Source: Bacillota bacterium
GTDB taxonomy: Bacteria > Bacillota > Clostridia > Peptostreptococcales > Anaerovoracaceae
Length of the DNA stretch: 49,268 nt
Assembly (NCBI GenBank): GCA_030536355.1
Contig: JAUNQD010000011.1
Coordinates: forward strand, 1-49,268
Direction of reading: 5' to 3'
Both the position numbers and the translations under genes were made by a program. Under the pieces are notes generated by a model. That model was not told where the DNA came from, made no database searches, and saw only the letters and a list, made by a program, of their open reading frames with translations. The stretch's first letter is position 1; the number at the start of each line of letters is the position of its first letter. Positions 16,091 through 24,626 of the stretch are shown piece after piece.

Positions 16091-17770
16091 TTATTCTATA
16101 GAGTCTTCTGCCTCTTTATGTTTTATCAAAGTGTCAGCTATATTATCACAGTAGTCACCGATCTTTTCTATATTGTGAACTACATCGGTATAGAGTACTG
16201 TGAATTCAGGCGAGCAGGTTTTTTCATTAAGTCTTATCATGTGCTGTTTACGAAGGGTATCTTCCTTTGTGTTCATTTCCGCTTCATACGCCTTGATTTT
16301 TCCTGCTGCTGCCAGATCTCTTTCTTCAAGGACTTTCACACTTTCTTTGACCATCCTTTTGGCGAGATCGAAACAGCTGTATATTTCAGAATATGCTTCA
16401 TTTGAAAACTCATAATTGTTCTTTATCTTATCTTCGGCAAATTCAGCAATGTTTTTACAGTGATCTCCTACATGCTCAATATCTGCAGCCACATGCATCA
16501 ATCCTGATACATTCGCCGCCTGTTCTTCTGTGATCGTATCTTTAGCAAACATACTTGCCAGATAATTCACTATTCTTTCCTGAAGGCCATTTACTGTATC
16601 TTCCATTTCCATGACTTCCTTGACCTTCGTACTGTCTCTGTCTATAAATGCTGTCTGCGCTGACTTGAGCATATCCAGAACCATGTCGCCAAGTCTGGCA
16701 AGTTCCTTAGATGCCAAGTGCATGGCTGCAAAAGGCTGTTCCAATACGTTCTCGTCCAGATATAATGGATCTGAAGGAAGCCTGTCCAGTTCCTTTCCCG
16801 GAACGATCTTTGTAACTACTTTGACCAGTACCGGGATCAGCGGGATGAACCATAATGTATTGAACACGTTGAAGCATGTATGTGCATTGGCGATTTGTCT
16901 GGATATAACTTCGATTTCAGGACCCTTTGGCGAAATGAATTCTATAAGATCCGCGTAATATGGAATAAACCATATGAATATCAGTGTTCCTGTAACATTG
17001 AATATAACATGAGCTGCTGCTGTTCTCTTAGCTGTTACAGATGCTCCAATGGAAGCAAGAACTGCTGTGATAGTTGTTCCGATATTGTCACCAAACAGGA
17101 TCGGAAGCGCTCCTTCAAGTCCGATTATACTTGAGATCCCATCAGGTCCTGCAGTAGAAGCTAGGTTCTGCAGCACTGCGATCGTTGCTGAACTGCTCTG
17201 CACCACTACTGTCATGATCGTACCGATCAAAACACCGAGGGCCGGGATATCTTGTACTGACAACATCAGGTCCACGAAGAATTCAGAGCCTGCCAGCGGC
17301 TTCATAGTATCTCCCATGATGTTTATACCTACAAATAACAGACCAAATGCAAATGCTGTCTGTCCCAGATACTTTACAAGTTCTTTTTTTACGAAGAAGA
17401 ATGGTATGAATCCAACAAACACAAATATCCAAGCCAAATCACCGATGCTGAATGCGATCAGCTGCGCTGTCATTGTAGTACCGATATTAGCACCTAATAT
17501 GATACTGATCGCCTGTGGCAGATTCATAAGTCCGGCACTTACGAATCCTATGACCATTACTGTTGTAGCCGAACTGCTCTGCAGAACTGCAGTAACCAAA
17601 GCGCCTGCCAAAACACCTGTGATAGGATTTCTTGTCAGCACGGCTAGAATGCTTCTCATTCTTTCTCCTGCACATTTTTGCAGACCGTCACTCATCAGAT
17701 TCATCCCATAGATGAATACTGCCAATCCACCAAGCAAAGTAAATACCATTTGTAATGTCTCATTGTTCAT
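16091..17770 (-). CDS. nptA: Na+/phosphate cotransporter with C-terminal PhoU domain, copy 1
   Basis: 559 residues from the ATG at 17770 (AAGGAG 10 nt upstream); the open frame runs 31 codons further but through the promoter. Two Na/Pi-cotransporter repeats carry QSSSATT (64-70) and VVVQSSSATIAVLQNLAST, the QSSS motifs that coordinate phosphate and Na+ in the NaPi-II/NptA family. The last ~200 residues form a PhoU-like helical domain (ADIEHVGDHCKNIAEFAEDKI, HNIEKIGDYCDNIAD). It imports phosphate with Na+; the PhoU part may report transport state to PhoR (inference). It is the most diverged of the three copies at its C-terminus and is next to the phoB operon. Confidence 0.92.
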   Translation of the reverse strand: MNNETLQMVFTLLGGLAVFIYGMNLMSDGLQKCAGERMRSILAVLTRNPITGVLAGALVTAVLQSSSATTVMVIGFVSAGLMNLPQAISIILGANIGTTMTAQLIAFSIGDLAWIFVFVGFIPFFFVKKELVKYLGQTAFAFGLLFVGINIMGDTMKPLAGSEFFVDLMLSVQDIPALGVLIGTIMTVVVQSSSATIAVLQNLASTAGPDGISSIIGLEGALPILFGDNIGTTITAVLASIGASVTAKRTAAAHVIFNVTGTLIFIWFIPYYADLIEFISPKGPEIEVISRQIANAHTCFNVFNTLWFIPLIPVLVKVVTKIVPGKELDRLPSDPLYLDENVLEQPFAAMHLASKELARLGDMVLDMLKSAQTAFIDRDSTKVKEVMEMEDTVNGLQERIVNYLASMFAKDTITEEQAANVSGLMHVAADIEHVGDHCKNIAEFAEDKIKNNYEFSNEAYSEIYSCFDLAKRMVKESVKVLEERDLAAAGKIKAYEAEMNTKEDTLRKQHMIRLNEKTCSPEFTVLYTDVVHNIEKIGDYCDNIADTLIKHKEAEDSIE

Positions 17771-17829
17771 GTCGTTGTATCTCCTTAAATAAAATCTTAA
17801 TAAGTTTTCATACTGCGTTTTACATATAT

Positions 17830-17895
17830 ATAATACAAATGCAATAATATTCAAAAAAGACATTTTGAGTTAACATTTTGTTAATTTTATGTAAA
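17830..17895 (-). promoter_or_regulatory. Pho boxes and -10 of nptA copy 1
   Basis: Minus strand TTTACA (17890-17895), N5, TTAACA (17879-17884), N5, TTAACT (17868-17873), then exactly 32 nt and TATTAT (17830-17835). The 11-bp period matches the PhoP boxes of Bacillus. No good -35 exists, as expected for an activated promoter. The first box lies in the T-run of the preceding terminator. Confidence 0.75.
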
Positions 17896-17919
17896 AAGGC
17901 GATGCATATGCACCGCCTT
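17892..17919 (-). terminator. Terminator of nptA copy 2
   Basis: 11-bp arms AAGGCGATGCA (17896-17906) and TGCACCGCCTT (17909-17919), one G-T pair on the RNA, followed on the minus strand by TTTTTAC, 17 nt after the nptA copy 2 stop. Its T-run doubles as the first Pho box of the next gene. Confidence 0.8.
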
Positions 17920-17936
17920 GATGTTCATAAAAATCA

Positions 17937-19613
17937 TTATTCTTCTATAGTTTTAAAGTCCACGTTATCTAATACAGCTTTCGCAATATTTTCACAGTTA
18001 TCGCCCATTCTTTCGATATTATGGATAACATCCATATACAATACAGTGTTTTCAGGTGAGCATTCTTTATTATCAAGTCTGTGCATATGCTTGACTCTGT
18101 ATTCACTTTCCATAGCATCCAGCTCATCTTCCTGTCTCAGCACAAGTTCGGCCAACTCTTTATTGCCATCGCTGAGAGCCTCGATGGAGTTGCTCATCAT
18201 CTTACCCATGTGATCGAAGCACTGATATATTTCTGAATATGCAGTATCTGAGAAGGTAAATCCACCCTCCATTTTTTCTTTAGCAAAATCTGCAACATTT
18301 TCACAATTATCACCGATATGCTCAATGTCTGCTACTACATGCATAAGTCCTGAAATAGTCCTCGCCTGATGTTCTGTAACAGTTTCTGTCGAAAACATTG
18401 AGGATAAATAATTAATGATCTGGTCTCTCAAATAGTTTACATGAAGTTCTTTTTTCATAACTTCATCATATGCTTCCCTATCATTGGCAAGAAAAGCCTT
18501 CTTCGATGCCACCAACATTTCTCCTGTTATCTCTGCCATTCTTGAAAGTTCCTTAGTTGCCAAGTGGATAGCTACGAATGGCTGCTCAAGAACATTATAA
18601 TCCAAATAGATAGCATCCATAGGATTCTTAGTTTCAGGTTTATCAGGGAATATCTTAGTAACCACCTTAACAAGTATCGGAATAAGCGGAATGAATACTA
18701 TAGTCGTTGCCACATTGAAGGAGAGATGAGCATTAGCTATCTGTCTTGCAATGACCTCGATTTCAGGGCCTTTCGGCGATACAGCTGCAATAAACTGCGC
18801 TATATAAGGAGTAAACCAAATGAATAGCAATGTTCCTCCCAAGTTAAATATTGTATGAGCTATAGCTGTTCTCTTGGCATTTATTGTACCACCTATTGAT
18901 GCCAATACTGCCGTAATTGTTGTGCCGATATTAGTACCGAAAAGAATTGGTATAGCACCTACAAGACCTACTATACTTGTAACGCCATCAGGTCCTGTAG
19001 TACTTGCCAGATTCTGAAGTACCGCAATAGATGCAGATGAACTCTGGATAACAGCAGTCAGTAATGCACCCACTATGACTCCAAGAACAGGAGTATCAGC
19101 CACATTCAGCATAAGATCTGCGAACTCAGGAGTTGCAGACAGAGGTTTCATAGCATCTCCCATGATATTGAGACCTACGAACAGTACTCCGAAACCAAAC
19201 AGAACTTGTCCGATATCCATGATCTTCTCTTTTTTAGCAAGAAAGAAAAACATGATGAATCCGATGATAACGAATGCCCAGGCATAATCACCTATCTTGA
19301 ATGCTACCAGCTGTGCTGTGATAGTAGTACCGATATTCGCACCCAGGATTATGCTGATCGCCTGAGGCAGATTCATAAGTCCTGCACTTACAAAACCTAT
19401 AACCATAACTGTAGTGGCACTACTGCTTTGGATAACTGCAGTTACCAGTGCACCGGCCAGTACGCCGATCAAAGGATTCTTAGTCAGCAGTGCCAAGATG
19501 CTCTTCATCTTTTCTCCTGCTGCCTTCTGAAGACCATCACTCATAAGATTCATTCCGTAAATGAAGAGTGCCAGTCCGCCAAACAATGTAAGTGCGATTT
19601 GTAAACCGTTCAT
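17937..19613 (-). CDS. nptA: Na+/phosphate cotransporter with C-terminal PhoU domain, copy 2
   Basis: 558 residues with the same architecture as its neighbours: MNGLQIALTLFGGLALFIYGMNLMSDGLQ start, QSSSATT at about 64, second motif VIQSSSASIAVLQNLAST, and PhoU-like domain from about 360 (ADIEHIGDNCENVADFAKEKM, HNIERMGDNCENIAKAVLD). AAGGAG precedes the ATG. It sits between two paralogues, each with its own promoter and terminator, so the three are separately controlled rather than one operon. Copies 2 and 3 share more of the PhoU part (ECSPENTVLYMDVIHN) than either shares with copy 1, suggesting two rounds of duplication (inference). Confidence 0.93.
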   Translation of the reverse strand: MNGLQIALTLFGGLALFIYGMNLMSDGLQKAAGEKMKSILALLTKNPLIGVLAGALVTAVIQSSSATTVMVIGFVSAGLMNLPQAISIILGANIGTTITAQLVAFKIGDYAWAFVIIGFIMFFFLAKKEKIMDIGQVLFGFGVLFVGLNIMGDAMKPLSATPEFADLMLNVADTPVLGVIVGALLTAVIQSSSASIAVLQNLASTTGPDGVTSIVGLVGAIPILFGTNIGTTITAVLASIGGTINAKRTAIAHTIFNLGGTLLFIWFTPYIAQFIAAVSPKGPEIEVIARQIANAHLSFNVATTIVFIPLIPILVKVVTKIFPDKPETKNPMDAIYLDYNVLEQPFVAIHLATKELSRMAEITGEMLVASKKAFLANDREAYDEVMKKELHVNYLRDQIINYLSSMFSTETVTEHQARTISGLMHVVADIEHIGDNCENVADFAKEKMEGGFTFSDTAYSEIYQCFDHMGKMMSNSIEALSDGNKELAELVLRQEDELDAMESEYRVKHMHRLDNKECSPENTVLYMDVIHNIERMGDNCENIAKAVLDNVDFKTIEE

Positions 19614-19680
19614 GTTTTTCTCCTTTTATAATCTTTATTATATATTGAAATTTACATTTGATACGTTAAAAACCTACTAT

Positions 19681-19746
19681 ATATTAAAAGAAGTCTATCG
19701 TTAAAAAAAGCACTTTGCTGTTAAGGTAATGTTAAGATTTTGTAAA
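19681..19746 (-). promoter_or_regulatory. Pho boxes and -10 of nptA copy 2
   Basis: Minus strand TTTACA (19741-19746), N5, TTAACA (19730-19735), N5, TTAACA (19719-19724), exactly 32 nt, then TAATAT (19681-19686). The spacing is identical to that of the other two copies. Confidence 0.78.
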
Positions 19747-19780
19747 GATACCCTATTGGTAAATGTCACGCCCTTTGCAT

Positions 19781-19810
19781 AAAAAAGGAACGATGGATGT
19801 CCATCGTTCC
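19781..19810 (-). terminator. Terminator of nptA copy 3
   Basis: Perfect 11-bp stem GGAACGATGGA (19787-19797) and complement (19800-19810), followed on the minus strand by TTTTTT, 43 nt after the stop codon. Confidence 0.9.
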
Positions 19811-19852
19811 CGATTTGTAAATATAAAAAGTTTTTCTGATATTTGCCTTGTT

Positions 19853-21541
19853 CTACTCTTCTTCTAAAAGAGTCTTGAGTCTATGTCCATCCAGCACTGC
19901 ATGTGCGATATTTTCACAGTTATCGCCCATTCTTTCCAGGTTATGTATAACGTCCATATAAAGAACAGTGTTTTCAGGTGAGCATTCTCCTGAATCGAGA
20001 CGCTTCATGTGTCTTATTCTCAATTCACCTTCAAGAGTATCCATCTCATCTTCCTGTGTCTTGACAAGCCTTGCCAGATCGGCATCATCTTCGCTTAGTG
20101 CTGCTATAGAATTGTTCAGCATCTTACCTATGTGATCGAAACACTGATATATTTCTGCATATGCAGTATCTGAGAACTCATATCCGACCTCTGCCTTTTC
20201 CTTGGCAAAGTCTGCGATATTTTCACAATTGTCGCCTATATGTTCTACGTCCTGTACCACATGCATCATACCTGATATAGCCAATGCCTGTTTTTCTGTC
20301 ACAGTTTCAGCCGAGAACATAGATGTAAGATATTTGATGATCTGGTCACGCAGGTGGTTGACATGATCTTCTTTTTCCTTAACTGTCTTATATGCTTCCA
20401 TATCGCTGCCGAGAAATGCTTTCTTTGATTCCACCAGCATTTCATTAGTTATCTCTGCCATCCTTGAAAGTTCCTTTGTTGCCAGATGAATAGCAGCAAA
20501 TGGCTGTTCAAGCACTTTGTAATCCAGGTAAACAGCACCCATTGGATCCTCTTCCTGAACTTTTTCAGGAATCAGTTTCGTAACGACTTTTTCAAGAACT
20601 CCTATGAACGGCAGGAACAGTAACGTTGTCGCCACATTAAATGAAAGATGAGCATTGGCGATCTGTCTTGATATTACATCAAGCTCGTCTCCACTCGGCG
20701 ATATCATCATAACGAAGTCGGCGATCAACGGCGTGAACCATATGAAGATCAACGTACCTACTATATTGAATATGGTGTGTGAGAATGCTGTTCTTTTAGC
20801 ACTGGTAGTGCCTCCGATTGATGCCAACAGCGCTGTGGTTGTGGATCCGATATTTGTACCGAACAGGATAGGAATAGCTCCCACCAGACCTATCAAACTG
20901 GATACACCATCAGGACCTGCTGTTGCCGCCAGATTCTGAAGTACTGCGATAGATGCCGAACTGCTCTGTACAACAGTGGTCATCACTGCACCGACTACTA
21001 CGCCGAGTACCGGTATGTCTGCAACTTTGAGCATCAGTTCTGAGAAGACCGGACTCTGAGCCAGAGGCTCCATAGCATCTGACATCAAATTGAGTCCTGT
21101 AAACAGTATACCAAAGGCGAATATAGCCTGTCCGAATTCCATGACTTTTTCCTTTTTGCTAAGGAAGAAGTACATTATAAATCCTACTATCACAAATATC
21201 CAAGCATAATCACCGATTTTGAATGCTACCAGCTGCGCAGTAACACATGTCCCTATATTGGCCCCCATGATTATACTGATAGCCTGCCTCAATGTCATCA
21301 GTTTCGCCGATACGAAACCTATGACCATTACAGTCACGGCACCACTGCTCTGAAGCACCGCCGTCGCTGCTGCACCTGCAAGCACTCCGATAAATACATT
21401 TCTTGTCAGCATCGCCAGGATGCTCTTCATCTTTTCTCCCGCAGCTTTCTGCAGGCCGTCACTCATAAAGTTCATTCCATAGATGAACAGACAGAGACCT
21501 CCAAACAACTGCAAAACGATCTTTAACCATTCTGCGCTCAT
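19853..21541 (-). CDS. nptA: Na+/phosphate cotransporter with C-terminal PhoU domain, copy 3
   Basis: 562 residues, same fold and length as copies 1 and 2, with the PhoU-like C-terminal domain (QDVEHIGDNCENIADFAKEKA, HNLERMGDNCENIAHAVLD). The odd point is the first substrate motif, which reads QSSGAVT (64-70) instead of QSSSATT; the second is normal (VVQSSSASIAVLQNLAAT). The altered serine and threonine lie in the family's phosphate/Na+ site, so affinity or substrate may differ (inference). The Shine-Dalgarno is weak (GTGGTGG). Its promoter has the cleanest Pho boxes of the three, so it may respond most strongly to phosphate limitation. Confidence 0.92.
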   Translation of the reverse strand: MSAEWLKIVLQLFGGLCLFIYGMNFMSDGLQKAAGEKMKSILAMLTRNVFIGVLAGAAATAVLQSSGAVTVMVIGFVSAKLMTLRQAISIIMGANIGTCVTAQLVAFKIGDYAWIFVIVGFIMYFFLSKKEKVMEFGQAIFAFGILFTGLNLMSDAMEPLAQSPVFSELMLKVADIPVLGVVVGAVMTTVVQSSSASIAVLQNLAATAGPDGVSSLIGLVGAIPILFGTNIGSTTTALLASIGGTTSAKRTAFSHTIFNIVGTLIFIWFTPLIADFVMMISPSGDELDVISRQIANAHLSFNVATTLLFLPFIGVLEKVVTKLIPEKVQEEDPMGAVYLDYKVLEQPFAAIHLATKELSRMAEITNEMLVESKKAFLGSDMEAYKTVKEKEDHVNHLRDQIIKYLTSMFSAETVTEKQALAISGMMHVVQDVEHIGDNCENIADFAKEKAEVGYEFSDTAYAEIYQCFDHIGKMLNNSIAALSEDDADLARLVKTQEDEMDTLEGELRIRHMKRLDSGECSPENTVLYMDVIHNLERMGDNCENIAHAVLDGHRLKTLLEEE

Positions 21542-21577
21542 TGTACCACCACTACTAAATCCACATTATCTTAACTA

Positions 21578-21612
21578 CAAAAATTAACTATGGGACATAC
21601 CCATAGTTAATT
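21578..21612 (-). terminator. Terminator after the surface-protein gene, in the nptA copy 3 leader
   Basis: Perfect 13-bp inverted repeat AATTAACTATGGG (21582-21594) and complement (21600-21612), 5-nt loop, then TTTTTG on the minus strand. The nptA copy 3 -10 element overlaps its outer arm, so transcripts from that promoter start within the first arm and should not fold it completely. Confidence 0.75.
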
Positions 21613-21675
21613 ATATTCTTAACATTTTGTTAATAAAAGCCAGCTGCTGTTAAGGTTATGTTAAGATAATGTTAA
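21610..21675 (-). promoter_or_regulatory. Pho boxes and -10 of nptA copy 3
   Basis: Three identical TTAACA hexamers on the minus strand (21670-21675, 21659-21664, 21648-21653) separated by N5, exactly 32 nt, then a perfect TATAAT (21610-21615). The array begins 11 nt after the stop of the upstream gene. Confidence 0.82.
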
Positions 21676-21686
21676 GGAGCTTAACG

Positions 21687-23417
21687 TTACAAATGCCCTC
21701 TAAGTCGATTCCTTCTCGCAAAAATAACAGTTGCAACTATTGCCGAGATCATCATCACATTCAAAGCAGCTACTATCTGCCAAGGCAATTTGTCACCTGT
21801 ATCAACAGCATCTGCTTCTGCCGGAGTTTCAGGTTTTGATGCATGTTCCTTGACTTCCGCTATATCTTTATCATTTGTTATCGTTCCCAAGTTGACGGTG
21901 TTCCCGTTTTTATATATCGATATTTCCACGTCCTTTATAAGTTTAAGGCCGTTATTGGCATCACAAGACAGCTCGTCCAAAACATATGTATCATAAGGCA
22001 ATGTACCCCTGCTGCCCTCCACTTTTGTTGTGGCATATCCATTGATATCTGTAATCATCTCGAACACCTCTCCTGTAGATTTGCTTGTCAGCATAAACGG
22101 CACTCCGCCAAGACGTTTCATTGTGCTGTCTTCTACTTTGATAAGGTCTGCATCACCTCTTATTATCTGCTCTTTGTGTATTGGAGGCACATATGTATTG
22201 ACTATTTCTTCTGTCCCTGATGATGTCACATGTACGATATGCTTTGCTTTGTCCAGCACATACCCCTCAGGGGCCTGCATTTCATGAATGACAACCGTTC
22301 CCAACGGGAAAGACACCTTGCCATCTGAAGAGTAATACAGAGGATCTCCCGAAATCACGCTGTCCTCATCTAAAACAGCTTGTCCACTTTTATCGGTACT
22401 GATCACCCAAGATCTGACAGGCTCAAGATCATTGAAGTCAGTATTATCATCAAAATATCCATCATAATAACAAACTGAATACAGCGCTCCTTCCAAAGTT
22501 GCCGCATATTGTCCTCTGTTTTCTTCATTCCACGCAGTATGGATCTCTTCATCTATCTTGCAAATGATTTTTGTCACAGGATTCACTTGAGGGCTATCTT
22601 CAAGATCTATCGAAACTGCCGTTTTATCAATGACTATTTCGTATTCCCTGTCATCAAGAGCGTATCCTTCCCCCGCAGCAATTTCTTTCAGCACATACTT
22701 ACCGAACGGAACATCGGGAAGAGAGGCCTTGCCATTCTCATTTACTTTTAATGTACCTACCAGTGATGTCCCGCTGTACAAACCGTATTGAGTTCCCGCC
22801 AGCGAATAACATCTGTTTCCATCCGTTATCTCAGGACGTGATGAAGATTTGGTTATAGTAAGTGTTCCTGTGGAAATAAGACCTCTGTAAATTATGTATC
22901 TGTCGCAATTCTTATCTGCCTTCGGCAGACCCATCCATAGTGACAATGTATGTGAGCCTTTCACGCCATCTAAAACAGCATGATACAACCTTCCGCCTTC
23001 TCCCAGGATAGCACAATGTGACCTTTCCGAACCGTCTGCAAATATCACTATATCTCCCGGTTTCATATTGGAAGTCACTTTACCTGAAGTTCCTTCTTCG
23101 ACTTTTGTGATACCCGCATTGATCAGTTTCTGTTCCAGATCTTTCACCTTGGAGTTTTCTCCCCAATCAACTCCGTAAGCATGTTTCAATGCCCAGTAAA
23201 CAAAGCCTGTGCACATCCCAACTTCATTATATCCTGCACCCAGCTTCGTCTCGATGACTCTTTCCACGGAATCCCATGGCTTATTGGCAACTGCTCTTTC
23301 CGTTGCAGCATTGGCATTTATCGCACCGAACAAACATCCTCCCATCAGCATTCCTGCCAACATGATACATATGATCCCTGAAAATCTCCTTTCCCTGCGT
23401 TTCCCCTTTTTTCTCAT
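21687..23417 (-). CDS. Secreted surface protein, NlpC/P60-like domain plus SpaA/Cna-B-like repeats
   Basis: 576 residues. A signal peptide (basic start, hydrophobic 13-32, probable cleavage after NANA near 37) is followed by a cysteine-peptidase-like domain with VGMCTGFVYWALKHAYG (Cys69) and GDIVIFADGSERSHCAILG (His134), resembling NlpC/P60 or CHAP amidases. At least three prealbumin-like domains follow, with the SpaA/Cna-B pattern YxLxE and GxYxLKE (FGKYVLKEIAAGEGYAL, MQAPEGYVLDKA, DTYVLDELS). The end is DTGDKLPW, a hydrophobic segment and RRNRLRGHL: a cell-wall-sorting layout with a degenerate xxxTG instead of LPXTG. AAAGGAGG precedes the ATG. It lies 24 nt after the TadZ-like gene. A role in wall remodelling or adhesion is likely; the target is unknown. 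Confidence 0.78.
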   Translation of the reverse strand: MRKKGKRRERRFSGIICIMLAGMLMGGCLFGAINANAATERAVANKPWDSVERVIETKLGAGYNEVGMCTGFVYWALKHAYGVDWGENSKVKDLEQKLINAGITKVEEGTSGKVTSNMKPGDIVIFADGSERSHCAILGEGGRLYHAVLDGVKGSHTLSLWMGLPKADKNCDRYIIYRGLISTGTLTITKSSSRPEITDGNRCYSLAGTQYGLYSGTSLVGTLKVNENGKASLPDVPFGKYVLKEIAAGEGYALDDREYEIVIDKTAVSIDLEDSPQVNPVTKIICKIDEEIHTAWNEENRGQYAATLEGALYSVCYYDGYFDDNTDFNDLEPVRSWVISTDKSGQAVLDEDSVISGDPLYYSSDGKVSFPLGTVVIHEMQAPEGYVLDKAKHIVHVTSSGTEEIVNTYVPPIHKEQIIRGDADLIKVEDSTMKRLGGVPFMLTSKSTGEVFEMITDINGYATTKVEGSRGTLPYDTYVLDELSCDANNGLKLIKDVEISIYKNGNTVNLGTITNDKDIAEVKEHASKPETPAEADAVDTGDKLPWQIVAALNVMMISAIVATVIFARRNRLRGHL

Positions 23418-23441
23418 TTTTACCTCCTTTTTTCCATTTCA

Positions 23442-24551
23442 TTAAACAGGTTCGACCATTTTTTCGCAAAGTTCTCCTATCTCTCTGCCAAACTCTCCCT
23501 CAAGTGCTATCCTTATCCTTTTGCCTTCTCCCACAAAGGCCTTTCCTCTGGAAAGCACCATATGATCCTCAGAAGATGCAGTGCTTTTTTCATCTGTTTC
23601 TGCGCTCCTCGGCACATATCCTTTATTGATCAACGATATCGTTTTATCCATGATATCTTGCCCGCAGTGACAGATCACTTGGCTAATGTACTGCTCCTCT
23701 CTGGAAGTTCCGTTCTGCGCCTTAGTTATAAAGCATATTTTTTCAGCCATGTCGATACATTCCAATCCTGTACGTGATGTCCATGTTCCCAGATCCATTA
23801 TTATGACATCATACCTGTTGCTATCGATCAACGATGCCATGAATCTATCCATTTCATCCGGCTTCAATTCCCTCAAAGGATTTCTTCCGACTGATGGAGC
23901 AAAGGCTTCTATCCCAAAATCATCCCTGACCATATGCCCCTCCAGAAAAGGTCTCCTCTGCTCATCCCGCATCGTCTTTTCGTCAGAATATATTTTATTA
24001 AACAGATTATATAAATATACTGCTGTCCCCTTGACACCTTCTTCCGGCTTCATATAATCTCCCGTGGATTCATATTCTTCAAAGGACAAGTACAACACCC
24101 TTTTCTCCTGGAATCTGCAAAACTCCTGAGCTGCGGCCATAGCCGCAGTAGTGCATCCCGAACCTCCTTCACATGATGAAAATGCAAGCAATCTAACTTC
24201 CTGCCGTTTTAGATTAACAGCCCTCCTGCCTGTCAGCGCTTCATATATTTCAAATAAAGCGGCAACCATCGAAGCTGCCGCACTGTACTTATATATACAA
24301 AATCTTTTTAAAGCAGCACTTTTCAATACTTCCGAAGGTTTTTCGGCAAGATATACTATTCTTCCCCCATATGCTTCCTTAGCTTCATTTCCGTCCCATA
24401 GCACCATATCGAATTCCCTTGTTTCGCTTAAGAATTCTTTCGCACTGTAGATCCTGATTATAAAGCTTCTGCATACACTCAATATACCTAAGCTCAAAGA
24501 TCTGCCATACTCCCTGTCATCGGTAACGATCGCTACAAAAATACTTTCCAT
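23442..24551 (-). CDS. TadZ/CpaE-like protein with degenerate MinD-type P-loop
   Basis: 369 residues from the ATG at 24551 (GGAGG, 7 nt). The N-terminal ~115 residues look receiver-like (VAIVTDDREYGRSLSLGIL, FDMVLWDG). A MinD/ParA-like domain follows: LLAFSSCEGGSGCTTAAMAAAQEF, where the usual KGGxGKT reads EGGSGCT (128-134). Both the signature lysine (E128) and the P-loop lysine (C133) are replaced. Later, DVIIMDLGTWTSRTGLECIDMAEKICFIT matches the switch II DxG and following strand. Domain order is that of TadZ/CpaE, which localise Tad pilus machines, but no pilus gene is in the window. It has its own strong promoter and heads a two-gene unit with the surface protein, so a role in placing that protein is possible (inference). 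Confidence 0.68.
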   Translation of the reverse strand: MESIFVAIVTDDREYGRSLSLGILSVCRSFIIRIYSAKEFLSETREFDMVLWDGNEAKEAYGGRIVYLAEKPSEVLKSAALKRFCIYKYSAAASMVAALFEIYEALTGRRAVNLKRQEVRLLAFSSCEGGSGCTTAAMAAAQEFCRFQEKRVLYLSFEEYESTGDYMKPEEGVKGTAVYLYNLFNKIYSDEKTMRDEQRRPFLEGHMVRDDFGIEAFAPSVGRNPLRELKPDEMDRFMASLIDSNRYDVIIMDLGTWTSRTGLECIDMAEKICFITKAQNGTSREEQYISQVICHCGQDIMDKTISLINKGYVPRSAETDEKSTASSEDHMVLSRGKAFVGEGKRIRIALEGEFGREIGELCEKMVEPV

Positions 24552-24573
24552 ACCACGCCCTCCTTGTTTCCTC

Positions 24574-24602
24574 AAGATACCATGTATGGAAATATATGTC
24601 AA
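24574..24602 (-). promoter_or_regulatory. Promoter of the TadZ-like/surface-protein operon
   Basis: Consensus TTGACA (24597-24602), 17-nt spacer, TATCTT (24574-24579), about 20 nt before the Shine-Dalgarno sequence. Confidence 0.72.
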
Positions 24603-24626
24603 TATGCTATTTGTAAATATTTGGTA

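Noticed and set aside
16091..21541. Tandem triplicated gene block as a mobile element or recent amplification
   Set aside because: The copies have diverged in sequence and regulation, and no transposase, target duplications or flanking repeats are seen.
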